Origin: JBBDYH01 sp040901795
GTDB lineage: Bacteria > Planctomycetota > Planctomycetia > Pirellulales > JALHPA01
Length of the DNA stretch: 33,340 nt
Assembly (NCBI GenBank): GCA_040901795.1
Contig: JBBDYH010000057.1
Span: forward strand, 1 to 33,340
Direction: 5' to 3'
Shown here: positions 25,101-31,781 of the stretch, piece after piece
Layout of the letters: each line of letters begins with the position of its first letter
Position numbering within the stretch: the stretch's first letter is position 1
The notes under the pieces: model-generated
What the model saw: the letters and a program-made list of their open reading frames with translations, nothing else
Databases searched by the model: none
Told to the model about the DNA's origin: nothing
Made by a program: the position numbers and the translations under genes

Positions 25101-25345
25101 CGGCGGGCGAGCCGGGCAAGGAAATCCTGTATCCCGTCGCCACGGTGATCCTGGGCGGCTTGATCAGCTCGACGCTGCTCGACTTCTTTGTCCATCCAGC
25201 GCTATTCTGGTGTTTCGGCCGCAAGCAAGCGGAACAGCAAATGCAGGCCGACGAGGAGAATGACTTATTGGACGAGGCCCGGTACCGCACAGCGCGCGAT
25301 CTCGTTCTGAACAATGGCGCGCAGGCGGCGGCAATGAGGCCCTGA
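22127..25345 (+). CDS. CzcA/CusA-like heavy-metal efflux RND transporter
   Basis: This is a 1072-residue inner-membrane proton-driven pump with the full RND layout: TM1 (residues ~8-28, LTIALAIVVMVYGSYEAYQLPIDVFPDLNRP), a first porter/docking domain, TM2-6, a second porter domain (~560-870), and TM8-12. The TM4 proton-relay acidic residues are in GELVDDAIVDVENIFRRL (~400-417), and SIVVTALVFKWFGMSINTMTLGGLAVAIG precedes them, as in the HME branch. GFLPPFNEGSVQVNAFLPP and GRAELDEHAEGVNVSEI resemble the CzcA/CusA cleft region, but the CusA methionines are not evident, so Cu(I) specificity is doubtful and Zn/Co/Cd-type substrates are as likely. A plausible ribosome site (aaggg) precedes the ATG. 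It works with the adaptor upstream and the frameshifted outer-membrane channel. Confidence 0.95.
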   Translation: MLNAIIRFALRYRVLTIALAIVVMVYGSYEAYQLPIDVFPDLNRPRVTIITEAHGLAPEEVETLITFPLESVLNGATGVQAVRSSSGIGLSVIYVEFEWGTDIYVDRQIVGEKIALAADQMPVGVRPQLAPISSIMGQIMLIGMWSDDNKTDPMEVRTLADWVVRQRLLTVPGVAQVVTMGGGRKQYQVLVNPDQLLKYDVTLEQVEQAVAASNENATGGYLNRGGNELVVRSLGRIQNVRELEQVVVKPDQERPVLLSQVARMAELPQVKRGDASVEARDAVILTLSKQPGADTRLLTEQVTQALADLEESLPADIQLNPAVYQQRTFIDLSIHNVIEALSHGGILVVIILFLFLLNFRTTFITLTAIPLSIVVTALVFKWFGMSINTMTLGGLAVAIGELVDDAIVDVENIFRRLRENRHAEYPKPALRVVYEASSEVRNSIVFSTILVVLVFIPLFALGGMEGKLFTPLGVAYIVSILASLVVSLTVTPVLCYWLLPRAKFIAHEKEGLLLRSLKWIAGFAIRLSVRRPWPILGAVAVMVIVSCFVVTQLGRGFLPPFNEGSVQVNAFLPPDTSLAESDRVTGMVDEQLRRMQDEGKVVSFGRRTGRAELDEHAEGVNVSEIIVSLKPEMEESREQILEEIRENLSQVPGVTITAEQPLQHLISHMLSGIKAQVGIKLYGDDLNVLRRTADQMKAAIEEVDGVTDLMVEQQVEIPQLQIQLQREKLAQYGLNSQDVNEFIETAMNGRVVSEVVQGQRKFDLLVRLDDVYREDLEKLRRLSINLPAGGQVPLESVANIQTGSGPNTINRENVRRRIVVQCNIEDRDLAGVVTDIQQRLAPIEEALANEHSSYFIEYGGQFESQQQATRMMLILGAVSVALMFLALYTLFRSVNLSLQVLSALPMAAIGAVAALVVTNQSLTVASMVGFISLAGIASRNGILLIAHYLHLVRYEGEGFTPQMIERAGKERLAPMLMTALCAGIALIPLVLAAGEPGKEILYPVATVILGGLISSTLLDFFVHPALFWCFGRKQAEQQMQADEENDLLDEARYRTARDLVLNNGAQAAAMRP

Positions 25346-25423
25346 CGCTTGCATGAAGTTCAAATCAAACACCGTCGTTGGTCACTGGGGAATTTGCTGA
25401 TCACTCTTTGAAAGGAACGACAA

Positions 25424-25939
25424 ATGTCACGAATTGCACTTACGTGGAGCTGTGCGGCGCTGGGGCTGGCTGCCTTCGTCGGCTGCGGCGATACGAAGCA
25501 GACGGCTGACAAGGATGGGAAGTCTCCGCCTACGAAGCAGCAAGCCAAACAACACGAACATGAACACGAGCACGAAGGACCGCACGGAGGGCACGTGATC
25601 GAGCTGGGAGGTGGAGGCTACCACGCCGAGCTGACGCACGACGACCAGACCAAAGTTTTTGGCGTCTACCTGCTCGACGGCGACGCTAAGAAGCCCATCA
25701 CGAGCGAAGACAAAGAACTCGTGGTCAATCTCACGGTAGCAGGAGAGCCGCAACAGTATACCCTTACGGCGGCGCCTCAGGCCGGAGACCCGGAAGGGCA
25801 ATCATCGCGGTATGAGCTAAAGGACGAAAAGCTGGTCGAGGCGTGGGACGCGCCGAAGACCAAGGGACGGCTTCGTATCAACCTCGGCGGCAAATCGTAC
25901 GCGGGCGACATCGACGCGGCTGAACATGCGCACGAGTAG
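25424..25939 (+). CDS. His-rich lipoprotein of the efflux operon
   Basis: This 171-residue predicted lipoprotein (leader ending LAAFVGC, Cys21 lipidated) has a Lys/Gln-rich spacer, then KQHEHEHEHEGPHGGHVIEL, a strong His-Glu metal-binding run. A compact beta-rich domain follows (YHAELTHDDQTKVFGVYLLDGDAKKPI...LVVNLTVAGEPQQYTL) and the end is AEHAHE. It has a good Shine-Dalgarno (aaagga) and lies 78 bp after the pump gene, as the last gene of the operon. I recognise the domain type only as one that accompanies RND metal efflux genes in planctomycetes; it has no name that I can give. Likely an envelope-anchored metal binder that delivers to or senses for the pump; this is inference. Confidence 0.8.
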   Translation: MSRIALTWSCAALGLAAFVGCGDTKQTADKDGKSPPTKQQAKQHEHEHEHEGPHGGHVIELGGGGYHAELTHDDQTKVFGVYLLDGDAKKPITSEDKELVVNLTVAGEPQQYTLTAAPQAGDPEGQSSRYELKDEKLVEAWDAPKTKGRLRINLGGKSYAGDIDAAEHAHE

Positions 25940-25940
25940 C

Positions 25941-26051
25941 TTTGGAGTGCGGGTCGCCGCGGCGACTCGCCGCTTTCTTTTTCAAGCAGGCTTCAACGGC
26001 GAATGAGACCGAACTGAAATCCAAAGCGATGACGAGTCCTCGCACTCCAAA
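25941..26051. repeat. Composite palindromic repeat after the efflux operon
   Basis: Outer arms tttggagtgcg (25941-25951) and cgcactccaaa (26041-26051) are exact reverse complements 89 bp apart. Just inside the left arm is a perfect 14-bp palindrome, gtcgccgcggcgac (25953-25966). The element fills almost the whole 125-bp gap between two convergent genes and may also serve as a bidirectional stop for transcription, though it lacks a clean T-tract. Confidence 0.8.
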
Positions 26052-26064
26052 ATCGGAAGGGCGA

Positions 26065-27438
26065 CTACTCTTCCATTTTCCCAGGGCCTGGCACCGGTGT
26101 TCCTGGCGGGATCTCCGGCGGCTGTGACGCATCGCCGTTGGCCGGTTCGCCGTTGGATGCGGCGCCCTTCTTTTCAGGCGCACGCGTGGGCTCCGCCGCG
26201 CTCGATGTCGCGGGCGCCCCAGAGACCACCGGCACTCCGACGGCGATCGGGTTGCCGCATTCGTCGATCGGGATACGGAGGCAGATCGTCTTGGGTACAC
26301 GCACGGTCTGGATGACCGGCGTCCGCTTTTCCACCACGCGCGGCGTGCGGACCGTTTGCGTCTCGGAGACCATCCGGCAGACCTGCACCGGCACTTGCTC
26401 GACGCGCTCCTCGGTCACCATGCGGTAGGTTGTCACCGGCACCTTGCGGGCGTGCTCTTCGGGCACCATTCGCGTGACGTGCACCGGAACTTTGTTCTCG
26501 ACGCGCTCGACAACTTGCCGGGTGACGGTCTGCGGCACCTTGTGCACGACCTCTTCCGGCACCATGCGGCAGACCTGGACAGGCACCTGGCGAACGTGCT
26601 CTTCGTCCACATAGCGCTGGACTTGCACCGGAACTTTGTGCGTCACGACCTTTTGCACGTAGTTGGTTTGCGCCACTTGCTGTGCGACGATGTTCGGGCT
26701 CCAGACCTTGGCCACTTCATAGCGCGCCGGACCCTGCTCCTGCACCCAGGCCAGTCCGCCGCGCTGATAAACGGTCTGTCCGGTCAGCGGATCGACGGCG
26801 CAGCCGCTTGGCAGCCATGCGAGCCGATTTGAGACGGGCCCCGGCTTGAGAACGGCCACGTCCTGCGCGCAACCCTGATCGACGTAGCGGGTGGTGTGCG
26901 TGACGACGGGTTCGAGCACCGTTTGATGTTGCTCTTGTTCGGCGGTCTCGGTGACGAGCTTGCGGACGAGGTAGCGTTCTTCGCGATGCGATGTTTCGTA
27001 GACCGGTTTTTGGACCGTGTATCGCACCTCCCGCTCGACCGTTTCGACAACGTCACGCACCTGGTTATAGCTGCGGTCCTCGATGCGCGTTTCGGTGATC
27101 GGCTTAAGCACCGTATACCGCTCTTCGCGCTCGCTGGTCTCCGCCAGCGGCCGCTGAACTGTGTAGCGGCGTTCCTGCAGGTGCGATTCCATCACCGGCT
27201 TTTGCACGACGACTTGCCGCTCGTCGTACACGGTCTCGTACTCGACCTTGTAGCTGGTGACCTGGTGCTCCTCGAAGATTGTTTGATACTCGATGCGGTA
27301 GGCCTGCACCGGAACGGGACACAATGCAGAGTCAACAACGACTTGCGCCGCTCCCGGCGCGCCCTGAGCGATCAAAACCGCCAAAGCCGTTAATCCGGAT
27401 AAATACGGGCTGCGAAAAAGACCAACTCGCATCTTCAT
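26065..27438 (-). CDS. Secreted YTV-type 16-residue-repeat surface protein
   Basis: The start at 27438 is preferred: it follows aaagg and begins a signal peptide (KMRVGLFRSPYLSGLTALAV...APGAAQ). The 457-residue product has two repeat blocks, both with a 16-residue period. Residues ~90-180 hold RYTVQRPLAETSEREE-like units (five), and ~270-390 hold KVPVQVCRMVPEEVVH-like units (six). Between them is a non-repeated segment with two cysteines (WLPSGCAVDPLTGQTVY). The tail is Pro/Ala/Gly-rich and disordered. The pattern of alternating beta-branched and charged residues suggests a fibrous beta structure. YTV-type repeats are known from planctomycete cell-surface proteins, so a cell-envelope structural role is likely. 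It is convergent with the efflux operon and does not look part of it. Confidence 0.85.
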   Translation of the reverse strand: MKMRVGLFRSPYLSGLTALAVLIAQGAPGAAQVVVDSALCPVPVQAYRIEYQTIFEEHQVTSYKVEYETVYDERQVVVQKPVMESHLQERRYTVQRPLAETSEREERYTVLKPITETRIEDRSYNQVRDVVETVEREVRYTVQKPVYETSHREERYLVRKLVTETAEQEQHQTVLEPVVTHTTRYVDQGCAQDVAVLKPGPVSNRLAWLPSGCAVDPLTGQTVYQRGGLAWVQEQGPARYEVAKVWSPNIVAQQVAQTNYVQKVVTHKVPVQVQRYVDEEHVRQVPVQVCRMVPEEVVHKVPQTVTRQVVERVENKVPVHVTRMVPEEHARKVPVTTYRMVTEERVEQVPVQVCRMVSETQTVRTPRVVEKRTPVIQTVRVPKTICLRIPIDECGNPIAVGVPVVSGAPATSSAAEPTRAPEKKGAASNGEPANGDASQPPEIPPGTPVPGPGKMEE

Positions 27439-27502
27439 ATACCTTTTACCTCTCGCCGGCTGGGGCGATTCAAAAACCGTTATGTAGACCCCACACTCCG
27501 TA

Positions 27503-27560
27503 GTGTAGCCATCACGCTCCGCGTGATGGTGCATCCTCTCGCGGAGCGAGAGGGCTACAC
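27503..27560. repeat. Composite palindromic repeat: two hairpins inside outer arms
   Basis: Outer arms gtgtagcc (27503-27510) and ggctacac (27553-27560) enclose two perfect hairpins: ccatcacgc/gcgtgatgg (27509-27529) and cctctcgc/gcgagagg (27535-27553). The layout matches the elements at 32415 and 32972 although the base sequence differs. Confidence 0.8.
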
Positions 27561-28121
27561 TCGCGCGGACCATCAACAGAGTGTGCCGGAAGAATACGCC
27601 GTTCGCAAACGAATTCTTTTCGTCCGCCGCCGCCCTCTCGCGCGAAACCGATGCACCGGCAACCAGTTACATCCGCAAAAATATTTTGAAGTTTTCGGCC
27701 GCTCCCGTCGAGCGATCCGGCGGCACAAGTCAGGCGAAACTTGGAACCAAACGTCGAATGCGGTTCGACTTTGCGGGATAGGTAACGTGTAGCATGGCAA
27801 CTGCCAGCTACGCCAAGCCGCTCAAACGACATCCAGAGCCGCGGAGATCGTTTGTAAAGATTACAAAACGCGCACCCACTGCTCGCCGCGAGCCGTGGCA
27901 CGCCCCGTGGGCAGGCGGACGCTACGAATCAGTCATCCGGATATAATACTTCTTCCGGCGGTAGGAATAAGTCCATCAAAATCCACAAGGGACGTGGGAA
28001 TATACAAGTTTTCTTTTGCCACCGATGTCGTTCATAGTCTAACCTTTCTCAACAAACCACTTTCGGTAACTTTGCGCGCACAACTGCCGTTGACGGTTGT
28101 CGCCAATTGCCCCCTAGGCCC
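27561..28121. other. Gene-free stretch before the diguanylate cyclase gene
   Basis: About 560 bp without a credible gene; the short open frames here lack ribosome sites and coding character. It holds one hairpin, gtagc-atggca-ac-tgcca-gctac (27789-27811). From about 27940 it becomes more AT-rich than its surroundings, consistent with a promoter region for the downstream signalling gene. I see no riboswitch consensus that I can support. Confidence 0.5.
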
Positions 28122-29672
28122 ATGAGCGAAAACCAACTCAGCATCCTGTTAGTCGACGACGACCCCGCACTGCGGCGGTTGCTGAGCCAGCAAGTGCGGT
28201 TGGCCGGATACACCGTGCGCGAGGCGAACGACGGGCGAGAAGCCTACGACGCAATCCTGGCCGAGTGCCCCGACATGCTGGTCACCGATTGGAACATGCC
28301 GGCGATCGACGGGCCGGACCTCTGTCGCAAGCTTCGCCAGTCGCAGCTACCCCACTACCTGTACATCTTGATGCTGACGGCCAAGTCGGATTCCAACGAC
28401 TTGATCGAAGGCATCGAGGCAGGCGCCGACGATTTCCTCAGCAAGCCGGTTCGCCCGGGCGAGCTGGTCGCGCGGCTGCATGCCGGCGCGCGGATGGTGC
28501 GGCTCGAAAAATCGCTGCGCCAAATGTCCGAACGCGATTCGCTGACCGGCGTGCTCAATCGGCGAATGTTCCAGAACTTAATCGAGCGGGAGTGGAACCG
28601 CGCCTCACGGCACGTCTTGCCGCTTTCCTGCGTGTTGTTGGATATCGACTTCTTCAAGAAGATCAACGATGAGCACGGCCATGCCGTCGGCGATGCGGCG
28701 CTGGTGGCCGTGGCCAACATCCTGAAGGAGGAGTGCCGTCCCAGCGATTACATCTGCCGCTACGGGGGCGAAGAGTTTCTCGCCCTGCTTACGCAGACCG
28801 ACGAAGAGGGCGCCGCCCGGTGGGCCGAACGCGTTCGCGTGATCCTTGCCGAACAGGTCATCAAGGCCAATGACAAACACCTGCGGCTCACCATCAGCCT
28901 GGGTGTGGCCCAAAAGCTAGCCGACACCGCCAACCCCGAGCGGCTGATCGACCTGGCCGACCAGTGCCTGTTGGTCGCCAAGCAGTCGGGCCGCAACCGC
29001 GTGGTCCGCTTTTCGGCGCTGCAGGATTCGCTGCTCGATCCGTTCAACCAGGGGCACCGCCACCCGCTATTCGGAGTGCTCGCGCGCGATGTGATGAGCA
29101 CGTTGGTGCTCTGCCTGCACCAGGACGACCGCGTGCAGCAGGCGGCCGAGCACGTGCTGCAAATTCGCACCGGCAGCGTGCCGGTCGTGGACGATGACGG
29201 GCATGTTGTGGGCGTGATCACCGAGAAGGACATCATGGCCCTGGCCGTCGAAGAAGGGGGCTGGGACCATACCATCCGCGAGGTGATGGAAAAGAACGTC
29301 GTTTCGTACGAGGAAAACGCCCCGGCCAAGGAAATCTTCGACTTCCTCTGCCGCGTTTCGATTCGGCGAGTGCTGGTCGTCGAGCACGGGCGTCCGGTCG
29401 GCGTCATCAGCCGCGAGAGCTTCTTGCGCTGGTTCGGCAACTGGATGGCCGCGCACGACGGACCCAGCGATGGCCTGGACGAACAGGCGATGCAACGGGT
29501 TGGCCTGACGAAGATCGCCGAAGCGCTGGCCGAACGCAGCGCCGAAATGAAGAGCCACCTGGCCACCGAACACGACGACTTCATTCCCTACGTCGTCGGC
29601 GAAGCCACGCGGATGCAGGAATTGCTCAACGATCTGTTGGGGCATTGCCAGCAGGCCCGCCTGCCGGTGTAG
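28122..29672 (+). CDS. REC-GGDEF-CBS diguanylate cyclase response regulator
   Basis: This 516-residue cytoplasmic protein makes the second messenger c-di-GMP. Domains in order: a receiver (residues ~5-125) with acidic pocket VDDD, phospho-acceptor Asp56 (TDWNMP) and the conserved Lys in LSKPV; a GGDEF domain (~130-305) with the active loop RYGGEEF (GGEEF at 215-219) and an inhibitory I-site RPSD five residues before it (206-209); and a pair of CBS motifs (~320-445; ARDVMSTLVLC..GSVPVVDDDGHVVGVITEKDI and IREVMEKNVVSY..RRVLVVEHGRPVGVISRESF). A short helical tail follows. All catalytic residues are present, so it should be active and product-inhibited. The CBS pair could add control by adenine nucleotides. 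No cognate histidine kinase is adjacent. ATG at 28122 is preferred to a TTG at 28107. Confidence 0.94.
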   Translation: MSENQLSILLVDDDPALRRLLSQQVRLAGYTVREANDGREAYDAILAECPDMLVTDWNMPAIDGPDLCRKLRQSQLPHYLYILMLTAKSDSNDLIEGIEAGADDFLSKPVRPGELVARLHAGARMVRLEKSLRQMSERDSLTGVLNRRMFQNLIEREWNRASRHVLPLSCVLLDIDFFKKINDEHGHAVGDAALVAVANILKEECRPSDYICRYGGEEFLALLTQTDEEGAARWAERVRVILAEQVIKANDKHLRLTISLGVAQKLADTANPERLIDLADQCLLVAKQSGRNRVVRFSALQDSLLDPFNQGHRHPLFGVLARDVMSTLVLCLHQDDRVQQAAEHVLQIRTGSVPVVDDDGHVVGVITEKDIMALAVEEGGWDHTIREVMEKNVVSYEENAPAKEIFDFLCRVSIRRVLVVEHGRPVGVISRESFLRWFGNWMAAHDGPSDGLDEQAMQRVGLTKIAEALAERSAEMKSHLATEHDDFIPYVVGEATRMQELLNDLLGHCQQARLPV

Positions 29673-29871
29673 GAGATGGGGAGATACGCAGAGAGATGAG
29701 GAGATGCCTGCAGCGACCACCTTCGGTCGCTGACACTTATCCCTTATCGCATTCCTCATCCCCCTATCTCCTTGGGATGTGGAGATACGAGCGAGAGATG
29801 TGGGGATGAGATTCGAGTAGAGAGGTGAATGTAAAACATCTCCCTATCTCCCTCCGTATCCCCCTATCTCC
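29672..29871. repeat. Purine/pyrimidine-rich inverted repeat array
   Basis: The gap contains purine-rich blocks on the left (ggagatggggagatac, 29672-29687, and gagagatgaggagatg) and pyrimidine-rich blocks on the right (catccccctatctcc at 29758-29772; gtatccccctatctcc at 29856-29871) that are reverse-complement matches at 14 of 16 positions. Further degenerate copies lie between. It separates the cyclase from the kinase and could fold into a long imperfect stem. Confidence 0.6.
29709..29730 (+). terminator. Possible terminator hairpin after the cyclase gene
   Basis: cagcgacc (29709-29716) and ggtcgctg (29723-29730) form a perfect 8-bp stem with a 6-base loop, 37 bp after the cyclase stop. No T-run follows, so it may be a transcript-end stabiliser rather than a true intrinsic terminator. 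Confidence 0.4.
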
Positions 29872-29872
29872 T

Positions 29873-29878
29873 TACAAT
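29873..29878 (+). promoter_or_regulatory. Possible -10 box close to the kinase start (leaderless mRNA?)
   Basis: tacaat sits 6 bases before the ATG of the kinase gene and no Shine-Dalgarno is present. If it is a -10 box, transcription would begin at or next to the start codon. The same word lies 7 bases before the ECF sigma gene. No convincing -35 box was seen. Confidence 0.35.
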
Positions 29879-29884
29879 AGGGCG

Positions 29885-31570
29885 ATGCAGCCCACTCTCT
29901 CAGAAGCCGGCGCTGAGAACCGCGACGAGCGTCTCGCGCGATTGCTCGAATCCATGACCGCCGACTTCCGCGCCGGCAAGTCGCCGGATTTTGCGAAGCT
30001 GGATCGCGAACACACCGATCTCTCCGGCGAGCTGCGCGAACTCTGGGCCGCGGTGATGATCGCAGACGCCGTGGCACATCACTCGTCGCACACCAATTCG
30101 ACGGCCGCCGCCCAAGTAGATCCCGCCTGCCGAGCGGGACCTGGCGGAACCACTGGGCTCACACTCGGCGAGTTGCCGAGGCGGGTGGGAGACTACGAGC
30201 TCCTAGCCGAGCTCGGCCGCGGCGGGATGGGCGTCGTCTATCAGGCGCGGCAGGTGAGCCTCGACCGGATGGTCGCGCTCAAAATGGTCTTGCGCGGGGC
30301 GATGGCCTCGCCCGCCGACCTGGCGCGGTTTCGCGCCGAGGCCGAAGCGGTCGCCAGGCTCGATCACGCCGGCATCGTACCGGTGTACGAGGTGGGCGAG
30401 CTCGACAATCAGCCGTTCTTCAGCATGAAGTTCGTCGCCGGCACCACGCTCGCACGGCGGCTGGCCGATGGACCATTGCCGCCGCGCGAGTCCGCGGCGC
30501 TATTGGCGCCGATCTGCCGCGCGATCCATTTCGCTCATCAGCGGGGTGTGTTACATCGCGACGTAAAACCGTCGAACATTCTGATCGATCTCGACGGCCG
30601 GCCGCACGTGACCGACTTCGGCCTAGCCAAGCGCATCAGCGACGATCAGGGACTGACGCATTCCGGCGCGATTCTCGGCACGCCGAGCTACATGGCCCCG
30701 GAGCAAGCCGCCGGCAATCGCGGTGAGATTGGCCCGGCCAGCGACGTTTACAGCCTGGGTACCGTTCTGTACGCGATGCTCACCGGTCGCCCGCCGTTTC
30801 AGGCCGCATCGCCGGTCGATACGGTGCTGATGGTGCTCGAACAGGACCCGTTGCCGCCGCGGCTGTTGAATGCCAAAGCCGACCGCGACCTGGAGATGAT
30901 CGCACTGATGGCGTTGCAAAAGCCGCCCGAGCTGCGCTATCCCAGTGCGCAGGCGATGGCCGAGGACCTGGAGGCGTATCTGGCCGGCGAGCCTATCTCG
31001 GCGCGTAGCGGCGGAGTCAGCCAGGTCGTAGCACGGCTATTCCGCGAGACGCACCATGCCACGCTGCTCCGCAACTGGGGTTTGTTGTGGATGTGGCACA
31101 GCGTCGTGCTGTTGGCGATCTGCCTCGTGACGAACTATCTGGCCTGGCGCGGCGTCGATTCGCGCTGGCCGTATCTCGCGCTGTGGGCGGGCGGCCTGTT
31201 CGTCTGGGCGCCGATCTTCTGGGCGCTCCGCCACCGCAGCGGCCCGGTGACGGCGATCGAGCGGCAGGTCGCGCACATCTGGGGCGCCAGCGTGATCGGT
31301 AGCATCCTGTTGTTCTTCGTGGAATGGGTGCTCGCCGAGCCGGTATTAAGACTCGCCCCCGTACTGGGCCTGATGAGCGGGATGGTGTTCTTGGTGAAGG
31401 CGGGCATGCTCAACGGCGTGTTCTACGTGCAGGCGGCGGCACTGTTTCTCACCGCGCTAGCAATGGCGCAATGGCCGGCGGTCGGGCACACGATCTTTGG
31501 CGTCGTCTCGGCCTTGTGCTTCTTCATCCCCGGCTGGAAGTATTACCTGCAGCGGCGCGGCGAAATGTAA
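29885..31570 (+). CDS. Membrane Hanks-type Ser/Thr protein kinase
   Basis: This 561-residue kinase has a helical N-terminal segment (~1-100), then a full kinase domain (~103-380): Gly-loop LGRGGMGVVYQARQ, the ATP-anchoring Lys in VALKMVL, catalytic loop HRDVKPSN (~223-230), DFGLAKR, and YMAPEQAAG. All catalytic residues are present. The C-terminal third contains about six membrane helices (from WMWHSVVLLAICLVTNYLAW to FGVVSALCFFIPGWKYY) and a short basic end, so the kinase is tethered with its catalytic domain cytoplasmic. There is no extracytoplasmic sensor domain such as PASTA or WD40. ATG at 29885 is preferred to an in-frame upstream start in the pyrimidine-rich repeat. It is likely a regulator with unknown substrates; an ECF sigma factor and another kinase follow. 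Confidence 0.94.
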   Translation: MQPTLSEAGAENRDERLARLLESMTADFRAGKSPDFAKLDREHTDLSGELRELWAAVMIADAVAHHSSHTNSTAAAQVDPACRAGPGGTTGLTLGELPRRVGDYELLAELGRGGMGVVYQARQVSLDRMVALKMVLRGAMASPADLARFRAEAEAVARLDHAGIVPVYEVGELDNQPFFSMKFVAGTTLARRLADGPLPPRESAALLAPICRAIHFAHQRGVLHRDVKPSNILIDLDGRPHVTDFGLAKRISDDQGLTHSGAILGTPSYMAPEQAAGNRGEIGPASDVYSLGTVLYAMLTGRPPFQAASPVDTVLMVLEQDPLPPRLLNAKADRDLEMIALMALQKPPELRYPSAQAMAEDLEAYLAGEPISARSGGVSQVVARLFRETHHATLLRNWGLLWMWHSVVLLAICLVTNYLAWRGVDSRWPYLALWAGGLFVWAPIFWALRHRSGPVTAIERQVAHIWGASVIGSILLFFVEWVLAEPVLRLAPVLGLMSGMVFLVKAGMLNGVFYVQAAALFLTALAMAQWPAVGHTIFGVVSALCFFIPGWKYYLQRRGEM

Positions 31571-31608
31571 ACCGAAGTCTTCACACCCGGCCTCGCACCG
31601 CGCCCATT

Positions 31609-31725
31609 GTACCGCGTACTTCCGTACGCCGTATTTCCGTACCCTGTACCCTGTACCCCGTATCCGTACCTCCGTACCCCGTACTCCCCTGTACCCTGTA
31701 CCCCGTACCCCGTACTTCGTACCCC
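31609..31725. repeat. Degenerate tandem array of gtaccc-type 6-9-mers
   Basis: About sixteen consecutive short units, mostly gtaccct or gtacccc with some gtacttc(c) and gtat variants, run without interruption. Immediately after it (31738-31758) is a triple gacgcct. The array fills the gap between kinase and sigma factor. Because gtac is its own reverse complement, the units can also pair with one another. No gene is present in this stretch. Confidence 0.8.
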
Positions 31726-31768
31726 ATCCTTAGTCCTGACGCCTGACGCCTGACGCCTCGATCCCTGC

Positions 31769-31774
31769 TACAAT
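31769..31774 (+). promoter_or_regulatory. Possible -10 box close to the ECF sigma start
   Basis: tacaat lies 7 bases before the ATG at 31782, with no Shine-Dalgarno, the same arrangement as at the kinase gene 29885. It overlaps the alternative ATG at 31773, which favours 31782 as the real start if this is a promoter. Confidence 0.35.
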
Positions 31775-31781
31775 GGCCGCC

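Noticed and set aside
22127..25345. Calling the pump CusA (Cu/Ag specific)
   Set aside because: The characteristic methionine ladder was not evident in the cleft region, so only a general heavy-metal RND assignment is supported.
27523..27792. Short plus-strand open frames in the gap before the diguanylate cyclase
   Set aside because: They start inside a palindromic repeat, have no ribosome site and encode Arg-rich sequence with no leader or family resemblance.
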